DNA of 64,000 nucleotides from Advenella sp. S44 (GTDB taxonomy: Bacteria; Pseudomonadota; Gammaproteobacteria; Burkholderiales; Burkholderiaceae_B), in the NCBI RefSeq assembly GCF_002810445.1, contig NZ_NEXS01000001.1, positions 620,001 to 684,000 of the forward strand, read 5' to 3'. This document shows, in pieces, positions 52,882 through 61,847 of the stretch (position 1 is its first letter; the number at the start of each line of letters is the position of its first letter). The notes beneath the pieces are model-generated. The model was not told the DNA's origin, searched no databases, and saw nothing but the letters and a program-made list of their open reading frames with translations. The position numbers and the translations under genes are program-made.

Positions 52882-53013
52882 GTTCGCGACACACCCGCAT
52901 ATCATGATATACTAAATGTATACGTTTCATATAATGCGTTCCGTAACGGGACCACTGTATAGTGGCGTGGCCTTGGTGGTCGCGCCATTTTTATTTTCAA
53001 TAGCGGACAAATC

Positions 53014-53274
53014 ATGGGTATTGTAAAAATTTCCGATCAGATGCATGAAAACCTGCGTCTTGCCAGTACGGCGCTAAGCCGTTCCATCAACGCCCAGGCC
53101 GAGCACTGGATGCGCATCGGTATGCTGGCTGAAATGTATCCCGATCTGGACCACAGCGATCTTTGTCGTTTGCTGGTGCAGGCAGGGCAGTCTGGTTCAC
53201 TGGATCTGGGCGCTATCTCTACGATGAACACCACGTCGATTCGCGCCGGCGCACGCTCAGGAGCACGCCAATGA
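53014..53274 (+). CDS. ParD-like protein
   Basis: An 86-residue protein of the ParD_like family (PF11903). Its N-terminal half (KISDQMHENLRLASTALSRS) resembles ribbon-helix-helix antitoxins, followed by SINAQAEHWMRIGMLAEMYP. No toxin gene is adjacent; instead its stop overlaps the start of a methionine aminopeptidase gene by 4 bp. The function of the family is unknown. The ribosome site is weak. Confidence 0.82.
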   Translation: MGIVKISDQMHENLRLASTALSRSINAQAEHWMRIGMLAEMYPDLDHSDLCRLLVQAGQSGSLDLGAISTMNTTSIRAGARSGARQ

Positions 53275-54062
53275 GCGGCCGCGTTTCCATCAAAAGTGAG
53301 CAGGACATCGCCAAGGCACGTATTGCCGGCGGGCTTGCCGCCGATGTGCTGCACATGATTGCTCCCCATGTCAAACCGGGCGTTACCACCGATGATCTGG
53401 ACCGTTTGTGCAACGATTATATTGTGAACGTTCAGAACACCATCCCGGCCAACGTCGGTTATCACGGTTTTCCCAAAACCATTTGTACCTCGGTCAACCA
53501 TGTTATCTGTCATGGTATTCCGTCAGATAAAGTATTGCGCAATGGCGATATCATCAATATTGACGTCGCCATTATCAAGGACGGCTGGTACGGAGACACC
53601 AGTCGCATGTATTTTGTAGGCGAACCCGGTCCGCTGGCCAGGCGCCTTGTTCATACGACCTATGAGGCCATGGTGGCCGGGATCCGCCAGGTACGTCCTG
53701 GTGCAACTCTGGGCGACGTAGGATATGCCATTCAGAATGTCGCCCATCGCGAAGGCTTCAGTATTGTGCGCGAATACTGCGGTCACGGTATCGGCCAGAT
53801 TTATCACGACGATCCGCAGGTGCTGCACTATGGCCGTCGGGGCGAAGGGCTCAGGCTGCAGGAAGGCATGATGTTCACCATTGAACCCATGATCAATTCA
53901 GGCAAACGGCACTCGCGGCAGCTTGCCGACGGCTGGACCGTGGTGACTAAAGACCATTCGCTGTCGGCGCAGTGGGAGCATATGGTCGTGGTCACGGCCA
54001 ACGGGTTTGAAGTGCTCACACCCTGGCCGGAAGATGTAGAGGGATACGAGGCCATTCGTTGA
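53271..54062 (+). CDS. map: Type I methionyl aminopeptidase
   Basis: A 263-residue metalloprotease that removes N-terminal methionine from nascent proteins. The family pattern is complete: YHGFPKTICTSVNHVICHGIP, metal-ligand aspartates in NIDVAIIKDGWYGDTSRMYF (split at KDG), a histidine in YCGHGIGQIYH, and glutamates in FTIEPMI and WEHMVVV. ATG 53271 overlaps the ParD-like stop. As many bacteria carry a second map next to rpsB-tsf, this may be a paralogue; that cannot be checked here. Confidence 0.93.
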   Translation: MSGRVSIKSEQDIAKARIAGGLAADVLHMIAPHVKPGVTTDDLDRLCNDYIVNVQNTIPANVGYHGFPKTICTSVNHVICHGIPSDKVLRNGDIINIDVAIIKDGWYGDTSRMYFVGEPGPLARRLVHTTYEAMVAGIRQVRPGATLGDVGYAIQNVAHREGFSIVREYCGHGIGQIYHDDPQVLHYGRRGEGLRLQEGMMFTIEPMINSGKRHSRQLADGWTVVTKDHSLSAQWEHMVVVTANGFEVLTPWPEDVEGYEAIR

Positions 54063-54085
54063 GTGTCTGTCGCGCAAAAAGACAA

Positions 54086-54127
54086 GCCCCCGTCGATCGT
54101 TGCCGTTTCGGGCAGACGACGGGGGGC
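54086..54127 (+). terminator. GC-rich hairpin after map
   Basis: GCCCCCGTCG and CGACGGGGGGC pair around a 21-base loop, 24 bp after the map stop. No T tract follows, so it is a weak or factor-dependent terminator at best. Confidence 0.5.
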
Positions 54128-54814
54128 AATACACCTCCAAGAGATAGGATTTGGCTTTCGTAGGTGTATGTCTATATATTAATTGATCCATTTATCTTGC
54201 CAAATAGCAGCGCCGGGCCTTTTTGTAACGAAAAGGAACCTTGGCAAGAGAAGACTTCAATAAACGTAGTCAGCATCCCTCCGAGGTCTACGCACTGTCG
54301 TCAGACCCGCGTCTCTGGTCCTGGCAGGGCAACCGACACAACAATTAGAATAAAGACGCTGTGCCAGACGATGCCTAACGTGGCCGCTTTGCCGCGTTAT
54401 AAAGTCAATTGAAGTGGATTAGGCGAACTTGCAAACGGTATAAAAAGAAATGCGCTGACCTGTTCTGTCCAAAACTGAAGCTTGGCTGGTATCTTCGATC
54501 AGGTAAGTCACGAATATTTCAGTTGTGGTAAATAGTGCCCGCCCGTCATAACGCATATTTCTGTGTCACGCCGCCTAAAAGTATCGGTACAGAATTCGTA
54601 ACATTTGCGTTCGATATCCGTAATTGTTTGCAGTAGTATGAATTAACGCTGATGGCCGGATCGGGCCGCACAACAGAATGTCGCCAACTCTGGACAGGCG
54701 CAGCAGACAGCCAAAAAATGATAATACAGACTGCTTGTTTATAACTCTCTTATTGGTTACGCGCATCGCGGTGTAGCCCTGCTTGGTTTCACGTAGCAAA
54801 GTCAAGGAGATAAC
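54128..54814. other. Long intergenic region with nested stem-loop
   Basis: This 687-bp stretch has no convincing gene. A nested structure is at 54196-54248: outer arms CTTGCCAA / TTGGCAAG bracketing an inner hairpin CCTTTT / AAAAGG. A leftward frame at 54847-54575 has no start signal or family match. The final 30 bp contain the CAAGGAG ribosome site for the next gene. A small RNA in this gap is possible but unproven. Confidence 0.4.
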
Positions 54815-55870
54815 ATGATAGAAACTGAAATTACCAACGAACGTCATCGAGTATCCTGGGGAAGCATCTTTGGGGGCATGGTTGCCACTTTGGCGATCTC
54901 TGCCCTGCTATCGTTGTTGGGGGCCGGCCTCGGGCTCAGCTCGATAGATATTGCCAACACAGACGTAGCGGACGGTATTGGAACCGGCACGCTGGTATAT
55001 ACAGCGGTATCAGTCCTGCTCAGTTTCGCAGCCGGCGGTTATATCGCTGGGCGCCTGACCAGCATAGAAGGCGCCGTACATGGTTTCCTGGCATGGGCAA
55101 TATCGGTATTGGTTGCGTTTATATTAAGTGGAATGCTGATCAGTTCAACTCTCAGTACGGTGTCCAGTGCAGTCGGCACGGTCGCATCGGCCACCGGCAG
55201 CGTGGTTTCGGGCACTGCATCAGCCGTCGGCAAGGGAGTCTCAGAAGCGTCTTCAATGGTGAAAGATTCATTCGAAGAGCTCGATGTGGATATGGGCACG
55301 CAAGCGCAACGTGCGTCTTCCGACGTACAGAACGTACTTGTTCAAAGCCGCATACCGGAGCTACAGCCCGGGTATCTGGAAGACCAGTTGAAAGCCGTCA
55401 GGAATGATGTGGCCCAGGCTGGCAAAAAAGCGATTGCCAATCCCGACGACATTGACGCAATCACCAAGCAATTGATGGACAAGGTCAAAGCCAGGGGCGA
55501 AGCACTAAGCCAGAAAATTGATAAAGAGGAGCTTTCAACCGCATTTGTCAATGTCAATGGCATGAGCCGGCCAGAAGCTGATCAGGCTGCGGACGAGGTC
55601 ATCCAGACTCGGGATGAAGCAGTCAAATCATTCCAGGAAGGATTGGATGCGTTGAACAAAAACGTTGAACAAATGAAGGTCAAACTTGAAGAGGCAAAAC
55701 AACAAGCGCTTGAACAGGCTGAAAGGGCCAAGGAAGCCGCCGCAAAAGCAGCGATCTGGTCATTCGTCTCTTTGGTTATCGCAGCAATCATTTCCTCCAT
55801 TCTCGGACATATCGGCGCAATCAACACCCGTCGTCGTCATGCCGTTGTCGTTGACCGCGAAATACGCTAA
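54815..55870 (+). CDS. Membrane protein with coiled-coil region, unknown function
   Basis: A 351-residue protein. Residues about 13-110 hold three or four hydrophobic segments rich in Gly, Ser and Ala (including FGGMVATLAISALLSLLG and AAGGYIAGRLTSIEG); this recalls YrzE-like (TIGR04086) membrane proteins. A Ser/Ala/Val-rich linker, then a long charged helical region at about 150-310 (EQMKVKLEEAKQQALEQAER), and a final hydrophobic helix with a basic tail follow. A strong AAGGAG site precedes the ATG. It stands alone, and I do not recognise a function. Confidence 0.75.
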   Translation: MIETEITNERHRVSWGSIFGGMVATLAISALLSLLGAGLGLSSIDIANTDVADGIGTGTLVYTAVSVLLSFAAGGYIAGRLTSIEGAVHGFLAWAISVLVAFILSGMLISSTLSTVSSAVGTVASATGSVVSGTASAVGKGVSEASSMVKDSFEELDVDMGTQAQRASSDVQNVLVQSRIPELQPGYLEDQLKAVRNDVAQAGKKAIANPDDIDAITKQLMDKVKARGEALSQKIDKEELSTAFVNVNGMSRPEADQAADEVIQTRDEAVKSFQEGLDALNKNVEQMKVKLEEAKQQALEQAERAKEAAAKAAIWSFVSLVIAAIISSILGHIGAINTRRRHAVVVDREIR

Positions 55871-55906
55871 AACGATAGCGAGAAAATAACGTAGCAAAGA
55901 AGTGTC

Positions 55907-55949
55907 ATGTGCTTATGCATCGGTTCGGTGACCGACTGCATAAGCACAT
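55907..55949. terminator. Long hairpin after the coiled-coil membrane protein
   Basis: ATGTGCTTATGCA and TGCATAAGCACAT pair exactly, with TCGGT / ACCGA extending the stem inside (one bulged C) and a 6-base loop, giving an 18-bp stem. It begins 36 bp after the stop; the following TTTGTGTTGG is only moderately T-rich. Confidence 0.7.
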
Positions 55950-56119
55950 TTGTGTTGGTATGGGCACAACGGCAAATGTCACGCTTTTTCATAAAGGTCA
56001 ATAACGTAATCTATTGACTTATAAACGGTCGTGTTCTAGTATAGATTGCATCAAGACAGGCGCGTGCGTTTGTTCGCTATGGCAGTCGTCATACAAACTG
56101 CGGCATCCAGGAAGGGAAT

Positions 56120-57130
56120 ATGAGTTCACAGGACAAAACGAAAATCTGCGTCATTGGCGCCGGCGCTATCGGCGGGTATCTGGGAGTGAGACTGGCCAAT
56201 AGCGGCGCTCTGGTAAGCGTGCTGGCCCGGGGCCAGACTTTGCAATCCATAAAAGAGCGTGGCTGGATACTGGAGGATGGACAGCAGCGGATGGTGGCCA
56301 AGGTTAACGCGGCATCAGACGCCGCAGAACTCGGTCCGCAAGATATCGTTATTATCAGCGTCAAGGCCCATGCGCTGGCCGACATTGCCGCCATGGTGCC
56401 TGCTCTGTGCCATGCACAGACAATGATCATTCCGGCCGTTAACGGGATTCCATGGTGGTTTACGCAAGGCCTGGACAATGCTGATTTGCCTGGGCAATTG
56501 GACGCCCTGGATCCGCAAGGTTTAATCGCCCACGCTGTGGATACGCAACGGATCATCGGCTGCGTGGTGTATCCGTCCTGCTATAGCCCCGAACCCGGCG
56601 TGTCGCATCATAGCTCGGGTAACCGGCTGGTGTTCGGCGAAATTAGTCGTCATGCGCAAGCAGCAGATCCGGCAAGAGTGGATCATGTAGTCAGTCTGTT
56701 TAGCGCAGCAGGCCTGGCGGCAGAGAAAACACCGGACATTCGTACTGCTGTCTGGGAAAAGCTATTGGGCAACGCCTGTTTCAATCCGGTAAGCATGCTT
56801 ACCGGCTCGTCAACCGATTTGATGATCGACGACGCGGATATTAACCGTCTGTTTGTCGCCCTGATGACCGAAGTCATCGCGGTGGGCGCGGCAATGAACA
56901 TACGCGTAAGCGTGACACCACAGCAGCGTCTGGCGGTGACGCGCAAGCTTGGCGGCGTCAAGACCTCGATGTTGCAGGATGCAGAAGCGGGACGTCCGGT
57001 CGAAATAGATGCCATCCTGGGAGCGTTTGTTGAACTGGCTGCCGGGCTGGGGATAGCGACACCAACGGCAGACACTATCTATGCACTGGCACGTATGCGG
57101 GCCCGAACCTTCGGATTGCTTAAACATTAA
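56120..57130 (+). CDS. Ketopantoate reductase-family (PanE/ApbA) protein
   Basis: A 336-residue NADPH-dependent reductase of the ApbA/PanE family. The cofactor motif is IGAGAIGGYLG, near residue 13, with the catalytic lysine region WEKLLGNACFNPVS and a C-terminal helical domain. True PanE makes pantoate; many paralogues in catabolic clusters reduce other 2-keto acids. AGGAAGG precedes the ATG. It is followed in 8 bp by the two-subunit dehydratase genes, so a joint catabolic role is likely. Confidence 0.85.
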   Translation: MSSQDKTKICVIGAGAIGGYLGVRLANSGALVSVLARGQTLQSIKERGWILEDGQQRMVAKVNAASDAAELGPQDIVIISVKAHALADIAAMVPALCHAQTMIIPAVNGIPWWFTQGLDNADLPGQLDALDPQGLIAHAVDTQRIIGCVVYPSCYSPEPGVSHHSSGNRLVFGEISRHAQAADPARVDHVVSLFSAAGLAAEKTPDIRTAVWEKLLGNACFNPVSMLTGSSTDLMIDDADINRLFVALMTEVIAVGAAMNIRVSVTPQQRLAVTRKLGGVKTSMLQDAEAGRPVEIDAILGAFVELAAGLGIATPTADTIYALARMRARTFGLLKH

Positions 57131-57138
57131 GAGACATA

Positions 57139-58008
57139 ATGGCCATTACATTTGAAACGATAAAACAGGTGACCGCGCAGCTTTATGAGCGGTCACTCAA
57201 GCAAATCCCGGACGACACCCGCCAGGCGCTGGTGCAGGCGGGCTTTCGCGAAACCAATGAGACCGGTCGCCGAACGCTGCAAATTATGGTCCAAAGTGCA
57301 GATGCGGCTCGCAGTAACCAGTCACTGGTCTGTTCCGACTCCGGCGTGCCGGTTTATTTTATACAGATCGGCACGCAGGCGCGATTTGCGGGGAATGTGA
57401 AACAGGCCATTGAAGAAGGGTTCGCGGATCTGGTGGCCACGACCAATCCGCCATTGTTGCCGCATGTGACCAATCCCCTAACGCTTGAGCGCGGCTACCA
57501 GGGCAAGGGCATGCCTATTACCACGTTCGATCTGGTGGACGGCGCCGACTTTATCGACATTACCTGTTCTCCCAAAGCGTTGGGCTCGGGGCGCTGGGCG
57601 GCACTGGAAATATTCAGTTTTCCCGATCTGGCGACCATAGAAAACTTCGTCATGGAAACGGTTGTGAAGGCCGGGTCGCAACCCTGTCCGCCAGTGGTCA
57701 TTGGCGTTGGCATTGGCGGCTCGTTCGATTATGCGGCCAAGATGGCCAAGGAAGCGACGCTGCGAAAAATAGGCACAGTCAATACAGAACCCATTCTGGT
57801 CGACATGGAAGCCCGGTTGCTGGAGCGCATTAACAAAACCGGATTCGGTCCCATGGGTACGGGCGGTGATAGCACGTCCATGGCGGTGCATATCAACTAC
57901 TGCGCCGGCCATGGTTTTACGCCGGTCGCGGTCTGCTTTAACTGCTGGATCAATCGCCGAACGCGGGCGCGTTGTTATAACGACGGTCGTATCGAAATGA
58001 TGGAGTAA
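57139..58008 (+). CDS. Class I fumarase/L(+)-tartrate dehydratase, alpha subunit
   Basis: A 289-residue protein equal to the N-terminal half of class I fumarases. The cysteines for a labile [4Fe-4S] cluster are visible in VCSDSGVP and ITCSPK, with further Cys in QPCPP and CFNCW. GVGIGGSFDYAAKMAKEA is a family signature. It hydrates fumarate or dehydrates tartrate; the substrate cannot be decided here. It is translated with the beta subunit 6 bp downstream, and both are in an operon with the PanE-like gene. Confidence 0.88.
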   Translation: MAITFETIKQVTAQLYERSLKQIPDDTRQALVQAGFRETNETGRRTLQIMVQSADAARSNQSLVCSDSGVPVYFIQIGTQARFAGNVKQAIEEGFADLVATTNPPLLPHVTNPLTLERGYQGKGMPITTFDLVDGADFIDITCSPKALGSGRWAALEIFSFPDLATIENFVMETVVKAGSQPCPPVVIGVGIGGSFDYAAKMAKEATLRKIGTVNTEPILVDMEARLLERINKTGFGPMGTGGDSTSMAVHINYCAGHGFTPVAVCFNCWINRRTRARCYNDGRIEMME

Positions 58009-58014
58009 ACAGAG

Positions 58015-58608
58015 ATGGCCATTACCACGCATCGCATGACGTTCCCGCTGACTGCCGAAGATGCCCGTACACTGCAAGCGGGCGACCAGGTCATTATTGA
58101 TGGTGAGATCATCATTACTGCCGGTCTGCCCACACACGCGCGTTTTCTGGATTGCCTGGATGGCAAGGATTCTTTTCCGATGGATCTGCATGGCGCCTCC
58201 CTGTTCCACCTGGGTAGTTATAGCCAGGAAACCGCCGGGAAATTTGAGATTCTGTATATCAATCCGACCACAAGCACCCGGTTCAATCCGCATATGCCCC
58301 GGCTGATTCGCGAACTGCAACTACACGCGACCGGAGGCAAGGGCGGCCTGGATCAGGCCAGCGCCCGTGCCATGCAAGAGGCTGGCTGCGTTTATCTGTC
58401 TTTTCTGGGGGGCGGCTGTACATTACTGAGCCAAGCTATCCAGGAAGTGCTGGAGGTGGGCTGGACCGACATGCTCACCCACTATCGCGTGGTGCGCCTG
58501 AAGGTAAAAGGCCTGGGGCCGGTAACTGTGGGTATCGACGCACATGGCAACAACCTGTATGCGCAGATTCACGAAGCGGCGCAGCAACAACTTAGCAAAG
58601 GGGCTTAG
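58015..58608 (+). CDS. Class I fumarase/L(+)-tartrate dehydratase, beta subunit
   Basis: A 197-residue protein matching the C-terminal swivelling domain of class I fumarases. It has TARDLQAGDQV-like start residues (EDARTLQAGDQVIIDGEI, in which G and D are conserved), HATGGKGG and the final LGPVTVGIDAHGNNLY region. It supplies the second half of the active site formed with the alpha subunit. Confidence 0.88.
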   Translation: MAITTHRMTFPLTAEDARTLQAGDQVIIDGEIIITAGLPTHARFLDCLDGKDSFPMDLHGASLFHLGSYSQETAGKFEILYINPTTSTRFNPHMPRLIRELQLHATGGKGGLDQASARAMQEAGCVYLSFLGGGCTLLSQAIQEVLEVGWTDMLTHYRVVRLKVKGLGPVTVGIDAHGNNLYAQIHEAAQQQLSKGA

Positions 58609-58694
58609 TACTATCGGCAATCGCATGTATTTCGGGCAGGCTAAAATAACAATAATAAACAGGCCCGCAAGCATGATGCGACAGGAGGACGATA

Positions 58695-59057
58695 ATGAAA
58701 AAAGACCGGATCCAGACCAAGCGTGTCTACGACGAACCGCAAGATAACGATGGTTATCGGGTGCTGGTAGATCGGCTATGGCCGCGAGGAATAAAAAAAG
58801 AAGATCTGAAACATGATCTTTGGCTCAAGGACGTCGCGCCCAGCGCGCCGTTGCGTAAATGGTTTCACGAGAACAAGGACCAGTGGACGGAATTTACCAA
58901 ACGCTACTGCGCTGAACTGGACGAGGAACCAGATGCCGTGCAGCAACTGATAGACAGATTGCGCCAGCGGCGCGTGACCCTTCTGTATGCGGCAAAAGAC
59001 GAGCAGCACAACAATGCAAATGTGTTACGGAACTACTTGCTTGCTTATGTGAAATAA
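58695..59057 (+). CDS. DUF488 family protein
   Basis: A 120-residue protein of the DUF488 family. RVLVDRLWPRGIKKEDLKHD and the YAAKDEQHNNANVLRNYL end are conserved family stretches. The family's function is unknown. AGGAGG is 9 bp before the ATG. It has its own ribosome site 86 bp after the dehydratase beta gene and may be in the same transcript. Confidence 0.88.
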   Translation: MKKDRIQTKRVYDEPQDNDGYRVLVDRLWPRGIKKEDLKHDLWLKDVAPSAPLRKWFHENKDQWTEFTKRYCAELDEEPDAVQQLIDRLRQRRVTLLYAAKDEQHNNANVLRNYLLAYVK

Positions 59058-59062
59058 GCTCA

Positions 59063-59111
59063 AAACACTCCCAATAACGCCGTCTATGACGGTGGCTATT
59101 GGGAGTGTTTA
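59063..59111 (+). terminator. Hairpin terminator after DUF488 gene
   Basis: AAACACTCCCAATA and TATTGGGAGTGTTT form a perfect 14-bp stem just after the stop. It has A-rich and T-rich flanks, so it can act in both directions; the leftward gcd gene ends nearby. Confidence 0.8.
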
Positions 59112-59199
59112 TCGAAGCGGTTTACAGAGACTGTTTTATAGAAGCTGTTTGGCAATGCGTTGATGCCAGGCAGAACTATCAGCCGCGTTGGTTCATCTG

Positions 59200-61680
59200 C
59201 TATTGCTCCTTGCGTGCATCATCCGGCAACGCATAGGCAATAATGTAGTCGCCCCGGTCAGGAGACTGCCTGGCTCCGCCTGCGTTAATCAGAATATACT
59301 GCTTGCCGGTCTTTGGAGACACGTAAGACATGGGCCCGGACTGGCTCCCGACGGGCAGACGGGATTTCCAGATTTCCTTGCCGGTGGCCGAATCATAGGC
59401 GCGCAGGTAAAAGTCTTGCGTACCCGCAAAAAATAGCAATCCGGCCTGGGTCGCCAGCGATGGGCCCAGTGTGGGCATGCCCACAGGAATAGGCATGCCC
59501 ATGCGGATGCCCAGTGGCCCGGTGTCCTGCACTGTCCCGACGGGCACCTGCCAAACGATCTTGCGGGTTTTCAGATCAATGGCGGTCATGGTGCCGAAAG
59601 GCGGCTTCTGGCAGGGAACCCCCAACTGGGACAGGAAGCGTTCACGCATGGCGCCGTAGGGCGTCCCATCCTGGGGAACAACACCCATCTCGATACCGCT
59701 GGCACCAGCTGCTACTTGGTCGCGCGGGATCATGTAATTGGCCAGACCCAGCCGCATGTCATTGACAAACATATAGTTGGTGGTCGGATCCACCGAGACG
59801 CCGCCCCAGTTCATGCCGCCCAGAGAACCCGGAAACTGCAGTGCACGATCTTCGCCGGGTGGCGTGTATACGCCCTCGTGACGCATGCCCTTGAACTGGA
59901 TCCGGCACAGCAATTGATCAAACGCCGTGGCGCCCCACATATCGGATTCTTTTAAGGTCTGGTTACCGATGGAGGGCATGCCCACCGAGAAGGGCTGGGT
60001 TGCGGAATAACGCTCGCCTTCGAGATTGCCTTGGGGCACCGGTTTTTCCTGAACTTGCGCCAATGGCTGGCCGCTTACGCGGTCCAGCATGAAGATTTCG
60101 CCCTGTTTGGTCACTTGCACCAGCGCAAAGTGCGTACCGCCCTTGCCGTCGGGAATGTCATAAAGCAGCGGTTGTGCCGGCAGGTCGAAATCCCATAAGT
60201 CGTGGTGGGTGGTCTGGAAATGCCAGCGGACCTTGCCGGTTTTGACATCGAGCGCGACAATCGAAGAACTGTATTTATCATCCAGTTCGGTGCGCTGGCC
60301 CGCGTAAAAATCCGGTGTGGCGTTGCCGGTAGGCAAATAGGCCAGGCCCAACTTGGGATCATAGGACATGGCGGACCACACGTTCGGTGTGCCACGGGTA
60401 TAGGTCTGTCCTTCCGGTGGTGCGCCGGTGATTTCAGGATTGCCCGGGTCCCAGGCCCATTCGAGGTTGCCCGAAATGACGTTGAAGGCACGCACCACGC
60501 CCGGTGGCTCGTCCACGGCAAAGTTGTCGGCCACGCGTCCGCCTACAATTACCAGGTTGCCAGCGACCAGTGGTGGAGACGTTTGTTGATAGTAGCCCTC
60601 TTTGACTTCGCCCATGCCCACCTTCAGGTCCACCGTGCCCATATTGCCAAATTCCGTGCAGGGTTGGCCATTATCGGCATTGATTGCAATCAGACGAGCA
60701 TCGGTGGTGGGCAAAAACAGACGTCGCGCGCAGCTGACCGCGTTGGCGGGCTGGCTATCCGGCGTCGTGCCGTCCGGACCAGTGCCATCCGGTGCAGCGG
60801 TCCCCTGATCCTTGGCCAGTTCCGCGCTTTGTGCGCTGGCCTGCGCGATCGTGTCAACGCTGGCGGTAGCGTCGAAATAACCCAGGCCACGGCAACGCTG
60901 CCAATTAGGCGCTGTGGCTTTTGAATCGTAGCGCCATTTTTCCTTGCCGGTATCGACATCCAGTGCCAGCACCTTGCTGTAGGGGGTACACACATACAGG
61001 GTATCGCCGATCTGCAACGGTGTATTCTGGTCTTCGGCGCCCGATCCGGTACTTTGCGGGATATCGCCCGTGTGGGCTGTCCATGCCACTTCCAGCTTGC
61101 CGATATTGTTCTTGTTGATCTGATCTGTGGCGACAAAACGTGTACCACTCGTGGTGTTGCCCCAGTGCTCCCAGTTTGTGGACTTGTCATCGGTATTGAC
61201 TTTGGTGACCGTGGCAACGGTATCTGCCTGGATAACCGATTTGGGAAAGAAGAAGAGGGCGAAGGTCGCGACAATGCCGATGGTCAACGCAATGCTGGCC
61301 CATCGCGTAACACGGCAGGGCGATTTGCCCTGCGCGCGGCGAAGTGTCGGGACGACCAGTGTGACCAGCAAGGCCAGCACGGCGAAGGCAAAGATACGCG
61401 CCACCAGTGGCCAGAACTCCCAGCCGGCCTCCCACACCGCCCAGACGATGGTGGCAATAAACGCGATCGCATAAAGCCAGGCGCCGACAAGATTGCGTTT
61501 CATAATCAGATAGCCTGACAGCAGCAACGCCAATCCCATGAGGATGTAATACACGCTGCCGCCCAGCACTGCAAGCCAGGCACCCGCGCCGGCCATAAAG
61601 ACGCCACACAGAATTATGAGTACACCCACCAGTGTCAGGCCGATACCGGCAATGCCGGATACGGGTTTGCGATCATCCAT
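59200..61680 (-). CDS. gcd: Membrane-bound PQQ-dependent glucose/quinate-type dehydrogenase
   Basis: An 826-residue quinoprotein with an N-terminal membrane domain (about residues 10-150, five hydrophobic segments, for example GIGLTLVGVLIILCGVFMAG) and a C-terminal periplasmic PQQ beta-propeller with many GxxxW docking motifs. This plan is that of Gcd-type enzymes of the glucose/quinate/shikimate family, which oxidise sugars or cyclic acids and reduce ubiquinone. ATG 61680 has GAGGGG upstream. The gene is 167 bp downstream of the PqqU-like TonB receptor on the same strand. Quinate or shikimate dehydrogenase activity is a real alternative. Confidence 0.9.
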   Translation of the reverse strand: MDDRKPVSGIAGIGLTLVGVLIILCGVFMAGAGAWLAVLGGSVYYILMGLALLLSGYLIMKRNLVGAWLYAIAFIATIVWAVWEAGWEFWPLVARIFAFAVLALLVTLVVPTLRRAQGKSPCRVTRWASIALTIGIVATFALFFFPKSVIQADTVATVTKVNTDDKSTNWEHWGNTTSGTRFVATDQINKNNIGKLEVAWTAHTGDIPQSTGSGAEDQNTPLQIGDTLYVCTPYSKVLALDVDTGKEKWRYDSKATAPNWQRCRGLGYFDATASVDTIAQASAQSAELAKDQGTAAPDGTGPDGTTPDSQPANAVSCARRLFLPTTDARLIAINADNGQPCTEFGNMGTVDLKVGMGEVKEGYYQQTSPPLVAGNLVIVGGRVADNFAVDEPPGVVRAFNVISGNLEWAWDPGNPEITGAPPEGQTYTRGTPNVWSAMSYDPKLGLAYLPTGNATPDFYAGQRTELDDKYSSSIVALDVKTGKVRWHFQTTHHDLWDFDLPAQPLLYDIPDGKGGTHFALVQVTKQGEIFMLDRVSGQPLAQVQEKPVPQGNLEGERYSATQPFSVGMPSIGNQTLKESDMWGATAFDQLLCRIQFKGMRHEGVYTPPGEDRALQFPGSLGGMNWGGVSVDPTTNYMFVNDMRLGLANYMIPRDQVAAGASGIEMGVVPQDGTPYGAMRERFLSQLGVPCQKPPFGTMTAIDLKTRKIVWQVPVGTVQDTGPLGIRMGMPIPVGMPTLGPSLATQAGLLFFAGTQDFYLRAYDSATGKEIWKSRLPVGSQSGPMSYVSPKTGKQYILINAGGARQSPDRGDYIIAYALPDDARKEQ

Positions 61681-61847
61681 TGTATTCCCCTCTTGAAACA
61701 GACAACTTAACAACAATTATTCTGGGGCCGCGAGGTTGCCGGTCGCGTCATGTAACGCAAGTCCGTGACCAACGCCGCAGTTGGCGCGCATGACCCGACC
61801 GGCAGTGCGATGCCGTTTGCAGCGGGCGCCGATAAGTCATTCTAACG

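Noticed and set aside
54575-54847. Leftward 90-codon open frame before the membrane protein
   Set aside because: It overlaps a strong ribosome site for the opposite strand and shows no family pattern.
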